Shown here in pieces: positions 27,881 to 37,400 of a DNA stretch of 64,000 nucleotides. How positions within the stretch are numbered: position 1 is the stretch's first letter; each line of letters opens with the position of its first letter. A model generated the notes under the pieces. The model was not told where the DNA came from and made no database searches. It saw only the letters and a program-made list of their open reading frames with translations. The translations under genes and the position numbers were made by a program. This DNA comes from JANJWP01 sp964540725 (lineage in GTDB: Bacteria; Patescibacteriota; Gracilibacteria; BD1-5; UBA2023): contig CAZINU010000003.1 in NCBI GenBank assembly GCA_964540725.1, positions 14,819-78,818 of the forward strand, in the 5' to 3' direction.

Positions 27881-28753
27881 ATGTCTGCCATATCCCTCGC
27901 CTCCGCATTGCCGGAGAACGACTCGTCCGAATCCCTTATGACGGCCGAAATCGCGGCCCAAACCCCGGCGACGGCCGAAATCGAAGCCGAAGCCTCGGGC
28001 CGGAAAGCCGCGAGAAGGGCACGGGCCGCGATGTCCACCGTCGTCGAACGAACGTCGCTCGCCCTCGCCACGATCGCGACGGGCACGGCGCTCATGGCCG
28101 GAAACCCCGCCGCCGCGAAGGGGTTGGAAAGCCCGTATGAGCCGGTGGCGGCGAACGGGGGCGCGGAGCTGGTCTTGAAAGAAGATCCGGCGAGGAATGC
28201 GGAAATCAAAACCATCATGGAGCGGTATAAGCAGGGGGCCGAATTCGAAAAAATCGCCTCGATGCCCGCGGAGCAGCGACGAAAGATTATGGAATACTAC
28301 GCCCGAGGGCGCGAAGCGGGGGTGAAAGACCGGTTGCTCGCGACGGGAATGGGATCGATCGTTTCCGGATACGGAGATATCGAAGCCGTTCGCGTATTCG
28401 TGAGCGAATATCAAAAAACGGGAAAAATGGGGAAATATCTTCCCATGCCCTATCTCAGCTTTTCGAACGCGGCCGAGAAATTCCCCGAGGCGGCCGTCTT
28501 GTTCGCGGGCGAACTTGAAGCGACGAAGAAGATGGAGGCACAGATTCGGTCGATTTTGGAAGCGATAACGCAGGACGCCGCGAAACGGGCGGATGCCGAC
28601 CGGCAAGCATCGGCGGACGCCGCGAAACGGGCGGATGCCGACCGGCAAGCATCGGCGGACGCCGCGAAACGGGCGGATGCCGACCGGCAAGCATCGGCGG
28701 ACTTGCGAAAGCGGATCGAATTCTTAGATGGCCTTCTCAAAGGAATGCGATAG
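27881..28753 (+). CDS. Unknown protein with three 14-residue coiled-coil repeats
   Basis: 290 residues. A moderately hydrophobic, Ala/Thr-rich stretch at about 58-80 could be an internal signal or membrane segment. A helical domain (90-225) follows. Residues 232-273 are three identical 14-residue units (DAAKRADADRQASA) encoded by three identical 42-bp DNA repeats, and the protein ends in a short helix. Such repeats form a charged coiled coil. No family recognised. The next gene has an analogous three-unit repeat. Stop TAG. Confidence 0.7.
   Translation: MSAISLASALPENDSSESLMTAEIAAQTPATAEIEAEASGRKAARRARAAMSTVVERTSLALATIATGTALMAGNPAAAKGLESPYEPVAANGGAELVLKEDPARNAEIKTIMERYKQGAEFEKIASMPAEQRRKIMEYYARGREAGVKDRLLATGMGSIVSGYGDIEAVRVFVSEYQKTGKMGKYLPMPYLSFSNAAEKFPEAAVLFAGELEATKKMEAQIRSILEAITQDAAKRADADRQASADAAKRADADRQASADAAKRADADRQASADLRKRIEFLDGLLKGMR
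28574..28699 (+). repeat. Three perfect 42-bp tandem repeats
   Basis: Units 28574-28615, 28616-28657 and 28658-28699 are identical. In frame they encode a 14-residue coiled-coil unit. Confidence 0.95.
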
Positions 28754-28756
28754 TTT

Positions 28757-28785
28757 TTGCGTCAGAATCAAGAATGTGACAAAAT
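28757..28785 (+). promoter_or_regulatory. Promoter of coiled-coil gene at 28811
   Basis: TTGCGT (28757-28762), 17-bp spacer, CAAAAT (28780-28785). The -10 box is the left arm of the palindrome at 28780-28810. Confidence 0.5.
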
Positions 28786-28810
28786 GGAGCGGTATTCCGT
28801 TCCATTTTGT
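28780..28810 (+). promoter_or_regulatory. Palindrome between -10 box and start codon
   Basis: CAAAATGGAGCGG (28780-28792) and CCGTTCCATTTTG (28797-28809 region) are complementary over 13 bp with one G-T wobble and a TATT loop. It overlaps the -10 box and ends next to the ATG at 28811: an operator or a translation-blocking hairpin. Confidence 0.5.
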
Positions 28811-30535
28811 ATGTCGGAAAGCGAACGACCGCTCGGTTCGGTCCCCGAAGTACCGAACCCGAACCCCAAAGTTTCCGCCCGACCAGCCGAACATCCGGGC
28901 GTTTCGGCGTCGGTTTCGTTCGTAGAGACGAATTTCGGCGATTTGCCCACAGAGGACAAACGAGATATGAAGTTCGACGAATGTTGCGCATTTCTTCGGG
29001 CGAACCCGGGGGCTGCCGATCTTTTTTCGCGTACGATCGAACACTGCCGAAAAGCCGGAAGCGATTCGAAGCTCGCGACCGAATGCCAGGACGGACTCCC
29101 CGTTTCGACTTCCGACGTATCGAAATTGGCGGAAAAATTCGAGCTCGCCAAAAGCGGCGAAGCGGCGGAATCGGAGGAACGGCGGGCGGAAATCGAACGG
29201 CAACAGCGAGGAACGGAGGAACGGCGGGCGGAAATCGAACGGCAACAGCGAGGAACGGAGGAACGGCGGGCGGAAATCGAACGGCAACAGCGAGGAACGA
29301 ACCAAAAAGAATTCCTCGAAAAAATCCAATCCGTTCGAACTCGCCTCGCCCAATATCCGGATCTCGCCGCGAAATACGAAACGAAGCTCGCCGATTTGGA
29401 ATCGGGAAAACTCGATCCCTTGAAACCCGAGGCGAAGGCATTTGCCCGCGAATTCCTGGCGGATATACGACAAAAACTCACCTCCGCCCGCACTTCCAAC
29501 GCCGACACCCGCCAGGCCGAAGAAGATCTCCGCTTCTTCGCGGCCCAATTCCACTCCCTCGGCCTTATCGACGGCAAGGAGCTCGACGCCATCCTCCGCG
29601 ACGCCGTGCCGAAGCCGCCCCTCCGGGGTCAGGCGGACGACGCGCGTTTCCGGGCGACCGAAGGGTTCCGGAAGGCCGATGCCGACACGTTCGTCGCGTT
29701 CGACCGAAAAGACGCCCAAGGTCGGGCCTTCGACGAAATCGTCCGCAGACACCCGGACGGAAGTCTCTCCAAGACCATCGTCTCGCCCTCTTCGGGCTAC
29801 TCACTCGAAATTCCGGTGGGAAACGACGTGCTTCCCGACGTGCGCCAGGAGACCGAACTGAACGAAAAGCTCGACGACGTCAACCGCCGAAGCGCTCGCG
29901 TGGCCGAATGGCGCTACGATCTGAAAGATCTCGAAGCCCTTCGGGAACGCGAGAAATCGGGTACGGCCCTCTCGGAGGACGAATCGAAGCGCCTCGACGA
30001 GCTCTCGAAATTCGAAAAGGCCCTGAAGGGCCGCGGCATCGACGGCGACGCGGGGCTCGAACTCCTCGAAAAAACCCAGCTCGAACCCGCCCGCAAAGAC
30101 CTCGAAGCCCGGCTGTCCGAACTGAAGGCCCGCGCCGCGGAAGGCGCGAACCGCGCGCCGCTCGCCCGCGCGGACCGCGAAGCCCTCGGGCGCGACACCA
30201 TCGCGTTCTTCGATTCCATCGGGCTGACGGATTTTCGCCGTTCGGACGTCGAACGCCTGCTCGAACGCTTTACCGCCTCCAAGGACGCCTGCGAAAACGG
30301 CGTTCCTTCGGATTTCGAAACCCTCTTGGCGCGAAAAAACGACGCGGCACGCGAATTCCGGCAATTCGTCGCGGAGCGTTTGGGCGGCGCCGAAGGCGAC
30401 TACTTCGATTTCTCGAACGTTCCGCCGACCTTGAAGCGCCTGAAAAGCGACGGCACGCCCTTGAACCTGCGGTCGGAATTCCTCGTCCGAGGCCTTTGCC
30501 GCGACGACGGAACGATCGATTGGAAGAAGGCGTAG
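28811..30535 (+). CDS. Unknown large coiled-coil protein with three 14-residue repeats
   Basis: 574 residues from ATG 28811, chosen because the promoter and palindrome lie just upstream. The charged N-terminus includes a small Cys-containing domain (DECCAFLR... about 55-100). Residues 122-163 are three identical 14-residue units (EERRAEIERQQRGT) from perfect 42-bp repeats. A long helical region, then a beta-rich module (about 270-340) and further coiled coil follow. No enzyme motif or membrane segment. Probably structural or scaffold-like (inference). Stop TAG. Confidence 0.7.
   Translation: MSESERPLGSVPEVPNPNPKVSARPAEHPGVSASVSFVETNFGDLPTEDKRDMKFDECCAFLRANPGAADLFSRTIEHCRKAGSDSKLATECQDGLPVSTSDVSKLAEKFELAKSGEAAESEERRAEIERQQRGTEERRAEIERQQRGTEERRAEIERQQRGTNQKEFLEKIQSVRTRLAQYPDLAAKYETKLADLESGKLDPLKPEAKAFAREFLADIRQKLTSARTSNADTRQAEEDLRFFAAQFHSLGLIDGKELDAILRDAVPKPPLRGQADDARFRATEGFRKADADTFVAFDRKDAQGRAFDEIVRRHPDGSLSKTIVSPSSGYSLEIPVGNDVLPDVRQETELNEKLDDVNRRSARVAEWRYDLKDLEALREREKSGTALSEDESKRLDELSKFEKALKGRGIDGDAGLELLEKTQLEPARKDLEARLSELKARAAEGANRAPLARADREALGRDTIAFFDSIGLTDFRRSDVERLLERFTASKDACENGVPSDFETLLARKNDAAREFRQFVAERLGGAEGDYFDFSNVPPTLKRLKSDGTPLNLRSEFLVRGLCRDDGTIDWKKA
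29174..29299 (+). repeat. Three perfect 42-bp tandem repeats
   Basis: Units 29174-29215, 29216-29257 and 29258-29299 are identical. Same unit length and copy number as the array 600 bp upstream, but unrelated sequence. Confidence 0.95.
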
Positions 30536-30538
30536 CGG

Positions 30539-31201
30539 CTACGGTATCGCCCATACCCTCCCCCCTTCCACCCGGAACCGGGCGTCGGCGCGATTGGCAA
30601 TCGCCGCGTCGTGGGTGATGGCGAGAATCGATATGCCCGTCTCGCCGCGAAGCTCGCCGACCAAATCCATAATTCGGTCGGCGTTTTTCCGATCGAGGTT
30701 CCCGGTAGGTTCGTCCATGAAGAGATAGGGAACGTCCGCTACGAACGCCCGCGCAATGGCGAGCCGTTGGCGTTCGCCGCCCGAAAGTTCGAACGGGTAC
30801 CGCCGCTCTTTGCCGGAAAGCCCGACCCGACCGAGAATGGCTTCGGTATCGAATCGGCGTTCGAGGGCGTTCAGATCGACGGGCAGATCGACGTTCTCTT
30901 CGACGGTCAGGCTCGGAACGAGGTGGAAGTCCTGAAAAACGAAGGCGACGTTTCGTCCCCTCCACCGAGTTCGCATATCTTCTTCCATGGCGGACACTTC
31001 GATACCGTCGACGAGCACCCTTCCGGCATTCGGTACGTCGATGCCGGCCGTCAGGTTCAAAAGCGTGCTTTTTCCCGAGCCCGAAGGCCCGACGATGGCG
31101 TAGAACGCGCCGTCGGGGAGGGTGAAATCGGCGGATTCGAGCACCGATACGACCTCGTCGCCGGAGCGGTAGGTTTTCGAAACGGATTCGAGACGGATCA
31201 T
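30539..31201 (-). CDS. ABC transporter ATP-binding protein, LolD/MacB type
   Basis: 220 residues from ATG 31201. Walker A GPSGSGKST, Q-loop FVFQDFHL, signature LSGGERQR, Walker B LFMDEPTGNLD, H-loop ITHD: a complete nucleotide-binding subunit of the lipoprotein-release/macrolide-export group. No permease gene adjoins it. It is the last gene of the efflux operon, 132 bp after the TauE-cupredoxin gene, and ends 4 bp from the convergent plus-strand gene. The permease must be elsewhere or unrelated. Stop TAG. Confidence 0.92.
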   Translation of the reverse strand: MIRLESVSKTYRSGDEVVSVLESADFTLPDGAFYAIVGPSGSGKSTLLNLTAGIDVPNAGRVLVDGIEVSAMEEDMRTRWRGRNVAFVFQDFHLVPSLTVEENVDLPVDLNALERRFDTEAILGRVGLSGKERRYPFELSGGERQRLAIARAFVADVPYLFMDEPTGNLDRKNADRIMDLVGELRGETGISILAITHDAAIANRADARFRVEGGRVWAIP

Positions 31202-31333
31202 ACGGGACGGACGGTTATCGAAAGACGGGAACGTTCCGAAGAGGGGGGCGCCGCGACGTTTCGTCACGGGAAAATTCGTTGCCGGAAGAACGGTCGAAAC
31301 GGAGGGTTGCCGTTTCCGATCTCGAACCTTTCG

Positions 31334-32437
31334 CTATTCGACCCGGAATTCGCCCTGGTACATGCGCATGCCGCAACCGAACCAGATTTTTTTCGCTTCG
31401 GCGGGCGTTTCGAATTCGAACACGTTCTCGCCGGAATCGAGGAGTTTTCGGATTCCGAAATCGGGAACGGAGAAATCGGACGCGCAGGTAAACGGATTTT
31501 CGGAAACGACGGTCAACCGAATTTTCCGCCCCTTCGGGAGCGTAAGCGACGACGGGGAATATCCGCGGCCATCCTGAACGATGCGCGCCTCGAAGACGTC
31601 GGCCGCGGCGACGGGGGATTCGGCGGAAAGCGAGCCGGTTCCGGACGAGACGGCGGCCGGAGCGGGGGAATGGGATACCAGGTGGAACGAATTCCATGCC
31701 GAAGCGGCGGCGATGGCGGAAAAGGCGAGAATGAGCCATCCGGAAACCCGGAGGACCGATTTCCTCCCCTCCCCTTCCCACGCGGCGAAGGCGCCGAGCA
31801 GCGCGAGGCCCGGGAGCGTACCGATCGCGAAGGCGAGCATGGCGAGCGCGCCGAAGACGCTCTCGCCCGACCGGGCGACCGCGAGTTCCATGGCGAGCGT
31901 GAATCCGCACGGAAGGAGGATCGTCATCGCCCCGAGCGCGAACGGCCCGGCGGACGCGCGGGAAGCGTTCGACGAAAAGGGAAGGTGGAACGCTTTCAAG
32001 GTCGGGAACCATCCGACGAGCGCGAGGCCGAGACGGAACAACACGAGGGCGGTAATCGCCGTCATGGCCGCGAAGAAGGCGTCGGAATCGGCGATGGCGG
32101 ATCCGGCCGACGCGAGGGCGAACCCCGCGGCCGAAAACGCGGCAACCCGACCGAGATGAAAAAACGCGTGCACGTCGAACGCGGGTTTTCCGGCGCCGCG
32201 GCGGTCGGCCGAAAGGGCGAGCGCGATACCGCCGACCGTAGCCATGCACGTGGAAAATCCGGCGGCGAGGCCGGTAAGGAGCCCCATGGCCACGAGGCCG
32301 TGCCCGACGAACAGGTCGGTTCCGGCGCCGATGAGGCCCGAGAGGGCGGGAGACGCGGCCAACACCGCGGAAGAAAGGGCGATTCCGAGTACCGTATCAC
32401 GGACGAGGACGGAATCGGGACGATGGAGGAATTTCAT
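31334..32437 (-). CDS. TauE/SafE-like membrane protein with C-terminal cupredoxin domain
   Basis: 367 residues. The first 250 form about six to seven transmembrane helices with GFSTCMATVGG and LLPCGFTLAM, two half-repeats each with a Cys-containing helix as in DsbD/TauE-like and copper-handling transporters. The C-terminal 95 residues form a cupredoxin-like domain: FTCASDFSVPDFGI and WFGCGMRMYQGEF, with Cys and Met candidate copper ligands. The fusion suggests copper transport or delivery (inference). It lies 4 bp downstream of the GDSL gene on the same strand. Stop TAG. Confidence 0.8.
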   Translation of the reverse strand: MKFLHRPDSVLVRDTVLGIALSSAVLAASPALSGLIGAGTDLFVGHGLVAMGLLTGLAAGFSTCMATVGGIALALSADRRGAGKPAFDVHAFFHLGRVAAFSAAGFALASAGSAIADSDAFFAAMTAITALVLFRLGLALVGWFPTLKAFHLPFSSNASRASAGPFALGAMTILLPCGFTLAMELAVARSGESVFGALAMLAFAIGTLPGLALLGAFAAWEGEGRKSVLRVSGWLILAFSAIAAASAWNSFHLVSHSPAPAAVSSGTGSLSAESPVAAADVFEARIVQDGRGYSPSSLTLPKGRKIRLTVVSENPFTCASDFSVPDFGIRKLLDSGENVFEFETPAEAKKIWFGCGMRMYQGEFRVE

Positions 32438-32441
32438 ACCC

Positions 32442-33098
32442 CTACTCTACGAGCAAACCTTCTTTTCGCAAGAATTCGAAAACGGTTTCGGTTACGACGG
32501 CGTAGCCCCGGGCGTTCGGATGAATGCCGTCGCCCTGGTTCAGTTCCGGATTTCTCGCGACGCCTTCGAGCAGGAACGGCAGAAACGGGATATCCTCGGA
32601 TTCGGCCACGCGTTCGTAAACGGCGCGAAAATCCCGGACGTAGTCGGGGCCGAGGTTGAAGGGCATGCGCATGCCGACGAGCACGACCTTCTTTCCGGAA
32701 CTCCGGATCTTCGAAACGGCGGCGCGGAGGTTGCGCTCCAAATCGTCCGTCGGGAGCGTTTGGAGGCCGTCGTTCGCCCCGATACATAAAAGGACGAGGT
32801 CGGCCGTTTGCCCTTCGAGCGCCCAGTCGAGGCGTTCGAGGAGACCGGCGGAGGTTTCGCCGGAAACTCCGGCGTTCGTGACCCGATACCGGAATCCTTC
32901 GGAACGCAGCTTCGCTTCGAGCTGCGCCGGATACGACGATTCGGGCGGAACCCCGAGACCGGCGGTCAGCGAATCGCCGAGCGCGAGGATGGTCCGTTCG
33001 GAACCGGCGGTTCGCGATTCGGAGATTTGCGGGGAATCGGCGCGGCCGCAGGAGGCGAGCAGCACGGCGGAGGCGGCAAAAAGTACGAGGGCGCGCAT
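32442..33098 (-). CDS. GDSL/SGNH-family esterase, lipoprotein
   Basis: 218 residues from ATG 33098. Lipobox LLASC at about residue 16-18. SGNH blocks are all present: GDSLTAG (nucleophile Ser), an NAGVSGETS block with Gly, GANDG (Asn), and GDGIHPN (Asp/His). It resembles TesA-type acyl-ester hydrolases; location outside the membrane follows from the lipobox. Its role inside an efflux operon is unclear. Stop TAG. Confidence 0.92.
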   Translation of the reverse strand: MRALVLFAASAVLLASCGRADSPQISESRTAGSERTILALGDSLTAGLGVPPESSYPAQLEAKLRSEGFRYRVTNAGVSGETSAGLLERLDWALEGQTADLVLLCIGANDGLQTLPTDDLERNLRAAVSKIRSSGKKVVLVGMRMPFNLGPDYVRDFRAVYERVAESEDIPFLPFLLEGVARNPELNQGDGIHPNARGYAVVTETVFEFLRKEGLLVE

Positions 33099-33151
33099 GG
33101 CGGGAGCGTTACGGGATGATATTCGGCGGAGAACTTTCGGAAAATCCGGCG

Positions 33152-34426
33152 CTACGCGCCCGTTTCGGGAAGGTTCCGAGCGAAGAGCGGATGACGTCGG
33201 GATATGCCGAAATACGCGATGGGAACGGCTATGAGAAACAGGGCGGAGGCGGCGAGATACGTCCAAAACCCGTGAAGGTTTCCAAACGGAGCCGCAATGC
33301 CGTAGAGAGTCCCGGCCAATACGGGGCCGAACACGCTCGCGAGACTCATGGCGGAACCGTTCAATCCGAGCGCTTTTCCCGAGTGCTTGGGAGCCATCCG
33401 CGAAACGAGGGCGGACGACGCGACGTTCAGACTGCCGAATCCCACCGGAAACAGCATGACGTAGAACGGGACGGCCGCGAAAATCGGATTAATCGCGAAC
33501 GCGGCGAAAGCGAACGTCATCACCGCGAGTCCAAACAGCATCATCCCCTTTTCCAACAGTACTTTTCGCAGCGGACCTATGAGAAACCCCTGAAACACGA
33601 TGCTCGCGAGACCGACGCAACCGAGAAAATATCCGACGACTTTCTGATCGACGCCGAACCGGTCCGGCACGATGAGACCGAACGTGGACTGCATGCCGGA
33701 AAATCCGAAGGCCGCGACGAAGGCGACCAGGTAGACGGGGAATAATTCCTTCCACGGAAAATCCGGAAGTTCGAAGGGGCGCGATTCCCCTTCCCCGTGC
33801 CCGTGCCGTTTCGTTTCGGGCAATACGAGCGCAATGAGAACGAAATCGACGAGGAGCGCGGCGGCGGAAAACAATCCGACCGCCTGGAGTCCGAGGGACG
33901 AGAGCATGCCCCCGATCACCGGCCCCAAAGAAAAACCGAGACCGAACGTCGCGCCGATCATCCCCATTTTAGCGGCCCGTTCTTTCGGTTCGAACAAATC
34001 GCCGACGTACGCCTGGGTCACGGGGAATCCCCCGCCCGAAAGCCCGGAAAGAAGCCGTCCGAGCAAGAAGAGCGAAAGGCTTTCCGAAAGGCCGAACAGC
34101 GCGTATCAAACCACGCCGACGGCCGACGTGAAGAGGAGCGTCCGCTTTCGTCCGATTCGGTCGGAAAGCGATCCGAACGCCATTCCCCCGATAAGCATGC
34201 CGACCGAAAAGAGCGAGAACGCGACGCCGTTGGCGACCGATGCCGGGTCGGCTGCGAACCGTTCGAAAAATCCGATGACGGAAGCTCCGACCGGATCGGA
34301 AACGGCGAGCGCGGGAGACGCGGCAAAATCCCGCATGATCTTCGGCAAGATGGGAATGATCATGCCCATCCCGAACACGTCGAGGAAGGCGGTAAGGAGC
34401 AGGACGTTGAACGCGGCGGATTTCAT
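33152..34426 (-). CDS. MFS drug/metabolite efflux transporter, TetA-like
   Basis: 424 residues and about 12 transmembrane helices. Signature loop GSLSDRIGRKRTLL after helix 2 and GRLLSGLSGG...YVGDLF in helix 4-5 place it in the DHA1 drug-proton antiporter group. TGA at 34106-34108 sits in a transmembrane segment (GVV-G-YALFG) and reads as Gly. The ATG at 34426 is 4 bp after the stop of the RND pump gene, so it is part of the same operon. Stop TAG. Confidence 0.92.
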
Positions 34427-34429
34427 GGA

Positions 34430-37400
34430 CTACGACCGGTCTTTTATCGCAAGGAAGTACAGCGTCGGAAGCACGAGGAGCGTGAAGAACGTGGAAGCCG
34501 CAAGCCCGAATATGATGGAAAGTCCGAGCGACGTCCACGTGGGATTCGAGAACGTGAGCGGAATCATTCCGAGAATCGTGCAAACCGACGTCAGGAAGAC
34601 CGGTTCGAGACGCGACTTCCCCCCGTCGATGACGGATTCGTGGAACGGAATGCCCTCTTTCCGGTTCAAATTGATCTTGTCGAAGAGGATGATACCGTTA
34701 CGGACGACGATGCCGAAGAGCGCGACGAGGCCGATGAGCCCCGGGAACGAGAGCGGTTGTCCGAATATGGTCAACCCGACGAACACGCCGATAAGCGAGA
34801 GCGGAATGGTTACGAGCACCATGACGGACTGCTTGTACGAGTCGAAGAGGATAACGAGGGTCGCGACGATGAAGAACATGCCGAACACGAGGGCGATAAG
34901 GAGGGATTGGACCGATTTCGCGTTTTCTTCGTTCGCTCCGCCCGTAATGAATTCGTACCCGGAAGGCAGGACGTAATTCTTGTTCTTTTCGCCGAAGGCC
35001 ATGAAAATCTGCTTTCCGGTCACTCCGTTCGCGGCGGCGGCCGAAACGGTCACGACGCGCTTTTGGTCGATGCGGGAAATCGAGAAAACCGACGGATGGA
35101 ATTCGGTGGCGATGACGTCGCGAAGGTAGACGTCCTGGCCGATCTGGTTTTTGATTTTCAGGTCGCCTATCCGGTCGAGACGTTCGACCGATCCGGTTTC
35201 GTAGCGGGTTCGAACGGCGATTTCGTTATTTCCCCGATAGATGGTCGTGGCGTCGGCACCGTCGACGGCGTTCTTCAGAAACGAGGAAACCTGGGGGAGG
35301 CTCAGGTTCCGAACGGCCAATTTGGCGGGATCGAGCGAAAACCGTACCTCAAGCGGCAGGGGTTTCCGGGACGTTTCGATATTGATTGCCCCGGGAATCG
35401 TCGAAAGCACGTTCTTGACGTCGAGGGCGATTCGGTCGAGCGTCGCGAAATCGGGTCCGGCGATTTGCAGTTCGAAGTCGGCTCCGGAAGGGGGGCCTCC
35501 GGCCAATTCGATAACCGACACCTTCGCCTCGCGGATCGTTTCCACGTTTTTCCGAAGCCGCTCGGCAATGGAGATGGACGATTCTTTCCGTCCGTATTCC
35601 TTTTTCAGGAGATTGATGGAAATGCCCGCGAAGTTCGATCCCGAAGTTCCGCCACCGGACGTTTTTCCTACGGCGATTTGGGACCCGATTTCGGTCGTGA
35701 AGTTCTTGATCTCCTTTTCGTGGACGAGCATCTCCTCGACCTTTCGGACGATATCCGACGTCTCTTCGAGCCTCGTTCCGGCTTCGGCTTCGATATTGAT
35801 AAACAAGAGGTCTTGGTCGGTTTTCGGAAAGAAGTCGCTCTTCAGGATTCCCGTTACGGGGAGCATGAGGGCGGCGAAAAAGAGGGCGGCGGTCATGCGG
35901 AGGAACCGCTTGGCCTTCTTCCGGTCGGCCAGAATGCGTTCGATCGTCCGTCCGTACGCCTCTTCGAGCGGGTGGATGGAAAAGAATCCGTGATTCAGGT
36001 ACTGCGACCATTTGGAATTCTTTTCCTCCTTCCCCGTACTCGTAAAGATAACGGCGAGCGCGGGGTTGATGGTCAAAGCGACCACGAGGGACGCGAGAAG
36101 CGTGACGGTAATGACGAACGGGATGGAAAAGATGAATTTTCCCATGATGCCGGTCATGAACAGCATGGCCGAAAATATCCACACGACCGTGAGGGTCGTG
36201 GACGTCAGCACCTGCTTGTAATCCCGGAGCACGAGGAGGGCGGCTTCGCGCGCCGTGAATTTTCCCGTATTGTAGTACTGGTTGAACGCGGAGATGACGA
36301 CGATGGCATCGTCCACGAGGAGTCCGAGCGAGAGAATGAGCGCGAACATCGAAAGGAAATTCAGCGTTTGCCCCATGGCAGCCATGACCGCGAACGTAAT
36401 GAGGAACACGAGCGGCACGGCGGCTCCGGCCACGAGGGCCTCCTTTACGCCGATAATGAGGAAGAGCGTTATGAACACGAGCACGACGGTAATGGCCCCG
36501 TCGCGAATCAGATGGTGGAGGTCCAGCTTGATGCGTTCGGATTGGTCGAGTACCGTCGTAACGGTCAGGTCGCTCGGAAGCGCGCCGGATTCGAAGAGGC
36601 GTTTCATGGCGGCGTCACCCTCGGTCACGAGATTGACGATCGAACCTCCGCGCTTCTTCACGACGCCGAGCGTCACGGCCGACAAGGGCTCGCTCCCGTT
36701 ATCCGAAAGTCTCGAGATGACCGTTCGCTTTTTCGCGACTTCCCGAACGTCGGCAATGTCGGAGAGCTTCACGATACCCGAATTCCCCGTCTTGGATACG
36801 ACGAGGTCGCGAAGGGAATCGATGGAATAATACCGTCCGTCGATCGTAAGCGAGTGGGTGTACGAACCGATGTCGTAGCTGCCGACGGGAATGGTGAAAT
36901 TCAACGCGGCGAGCGTCGAATTGACGCCTTGGAGGGTGAGCCCGTACGCGTCGAGCTTCTTCGGATCGACGAAAACGCCGAATTCGGTTTCGTCGCCTCC
37001 GGAAATCGTCACCTCGGAAACGAGCGAGTTCTTTTCGAGTTCCTCTTGAATTTTTTCCGCGTATTTCCGAAGCGCGAAACCGTCGTATTTTCCGGAAATC
37101 GAGAACGTCCAGATGGGCGTGTCGTCGAACGAAACTTCCCGAACGACCGGCTCTTTGGCGTCGGCGGGCAATTTCGGTTTTACGAAGTCGGCCTTGTCCT
37201 TCAAATCGCGCATGGCGTCGGCGGTATCGACGTCCGACTTGAACTGCACGACGATGACCGACACCGAATTCATGGAGGTCGACGTCATGGTATCGATGCC
37301 CTTGATCTTCGAAATCTCCTTTTCGAGTTTCTTCGTAACGAGGTCTTCCATGACTTCGGGGCTGGCACCCGGAAGCACGACGGAAACCGTTCCGATACCG

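Noticed and set aside
28574..29299. 42-bp arrays as a phage or CRISPR element
   Set aside because: The repeats are adjacent with no spacers and lie in frame within two genes.
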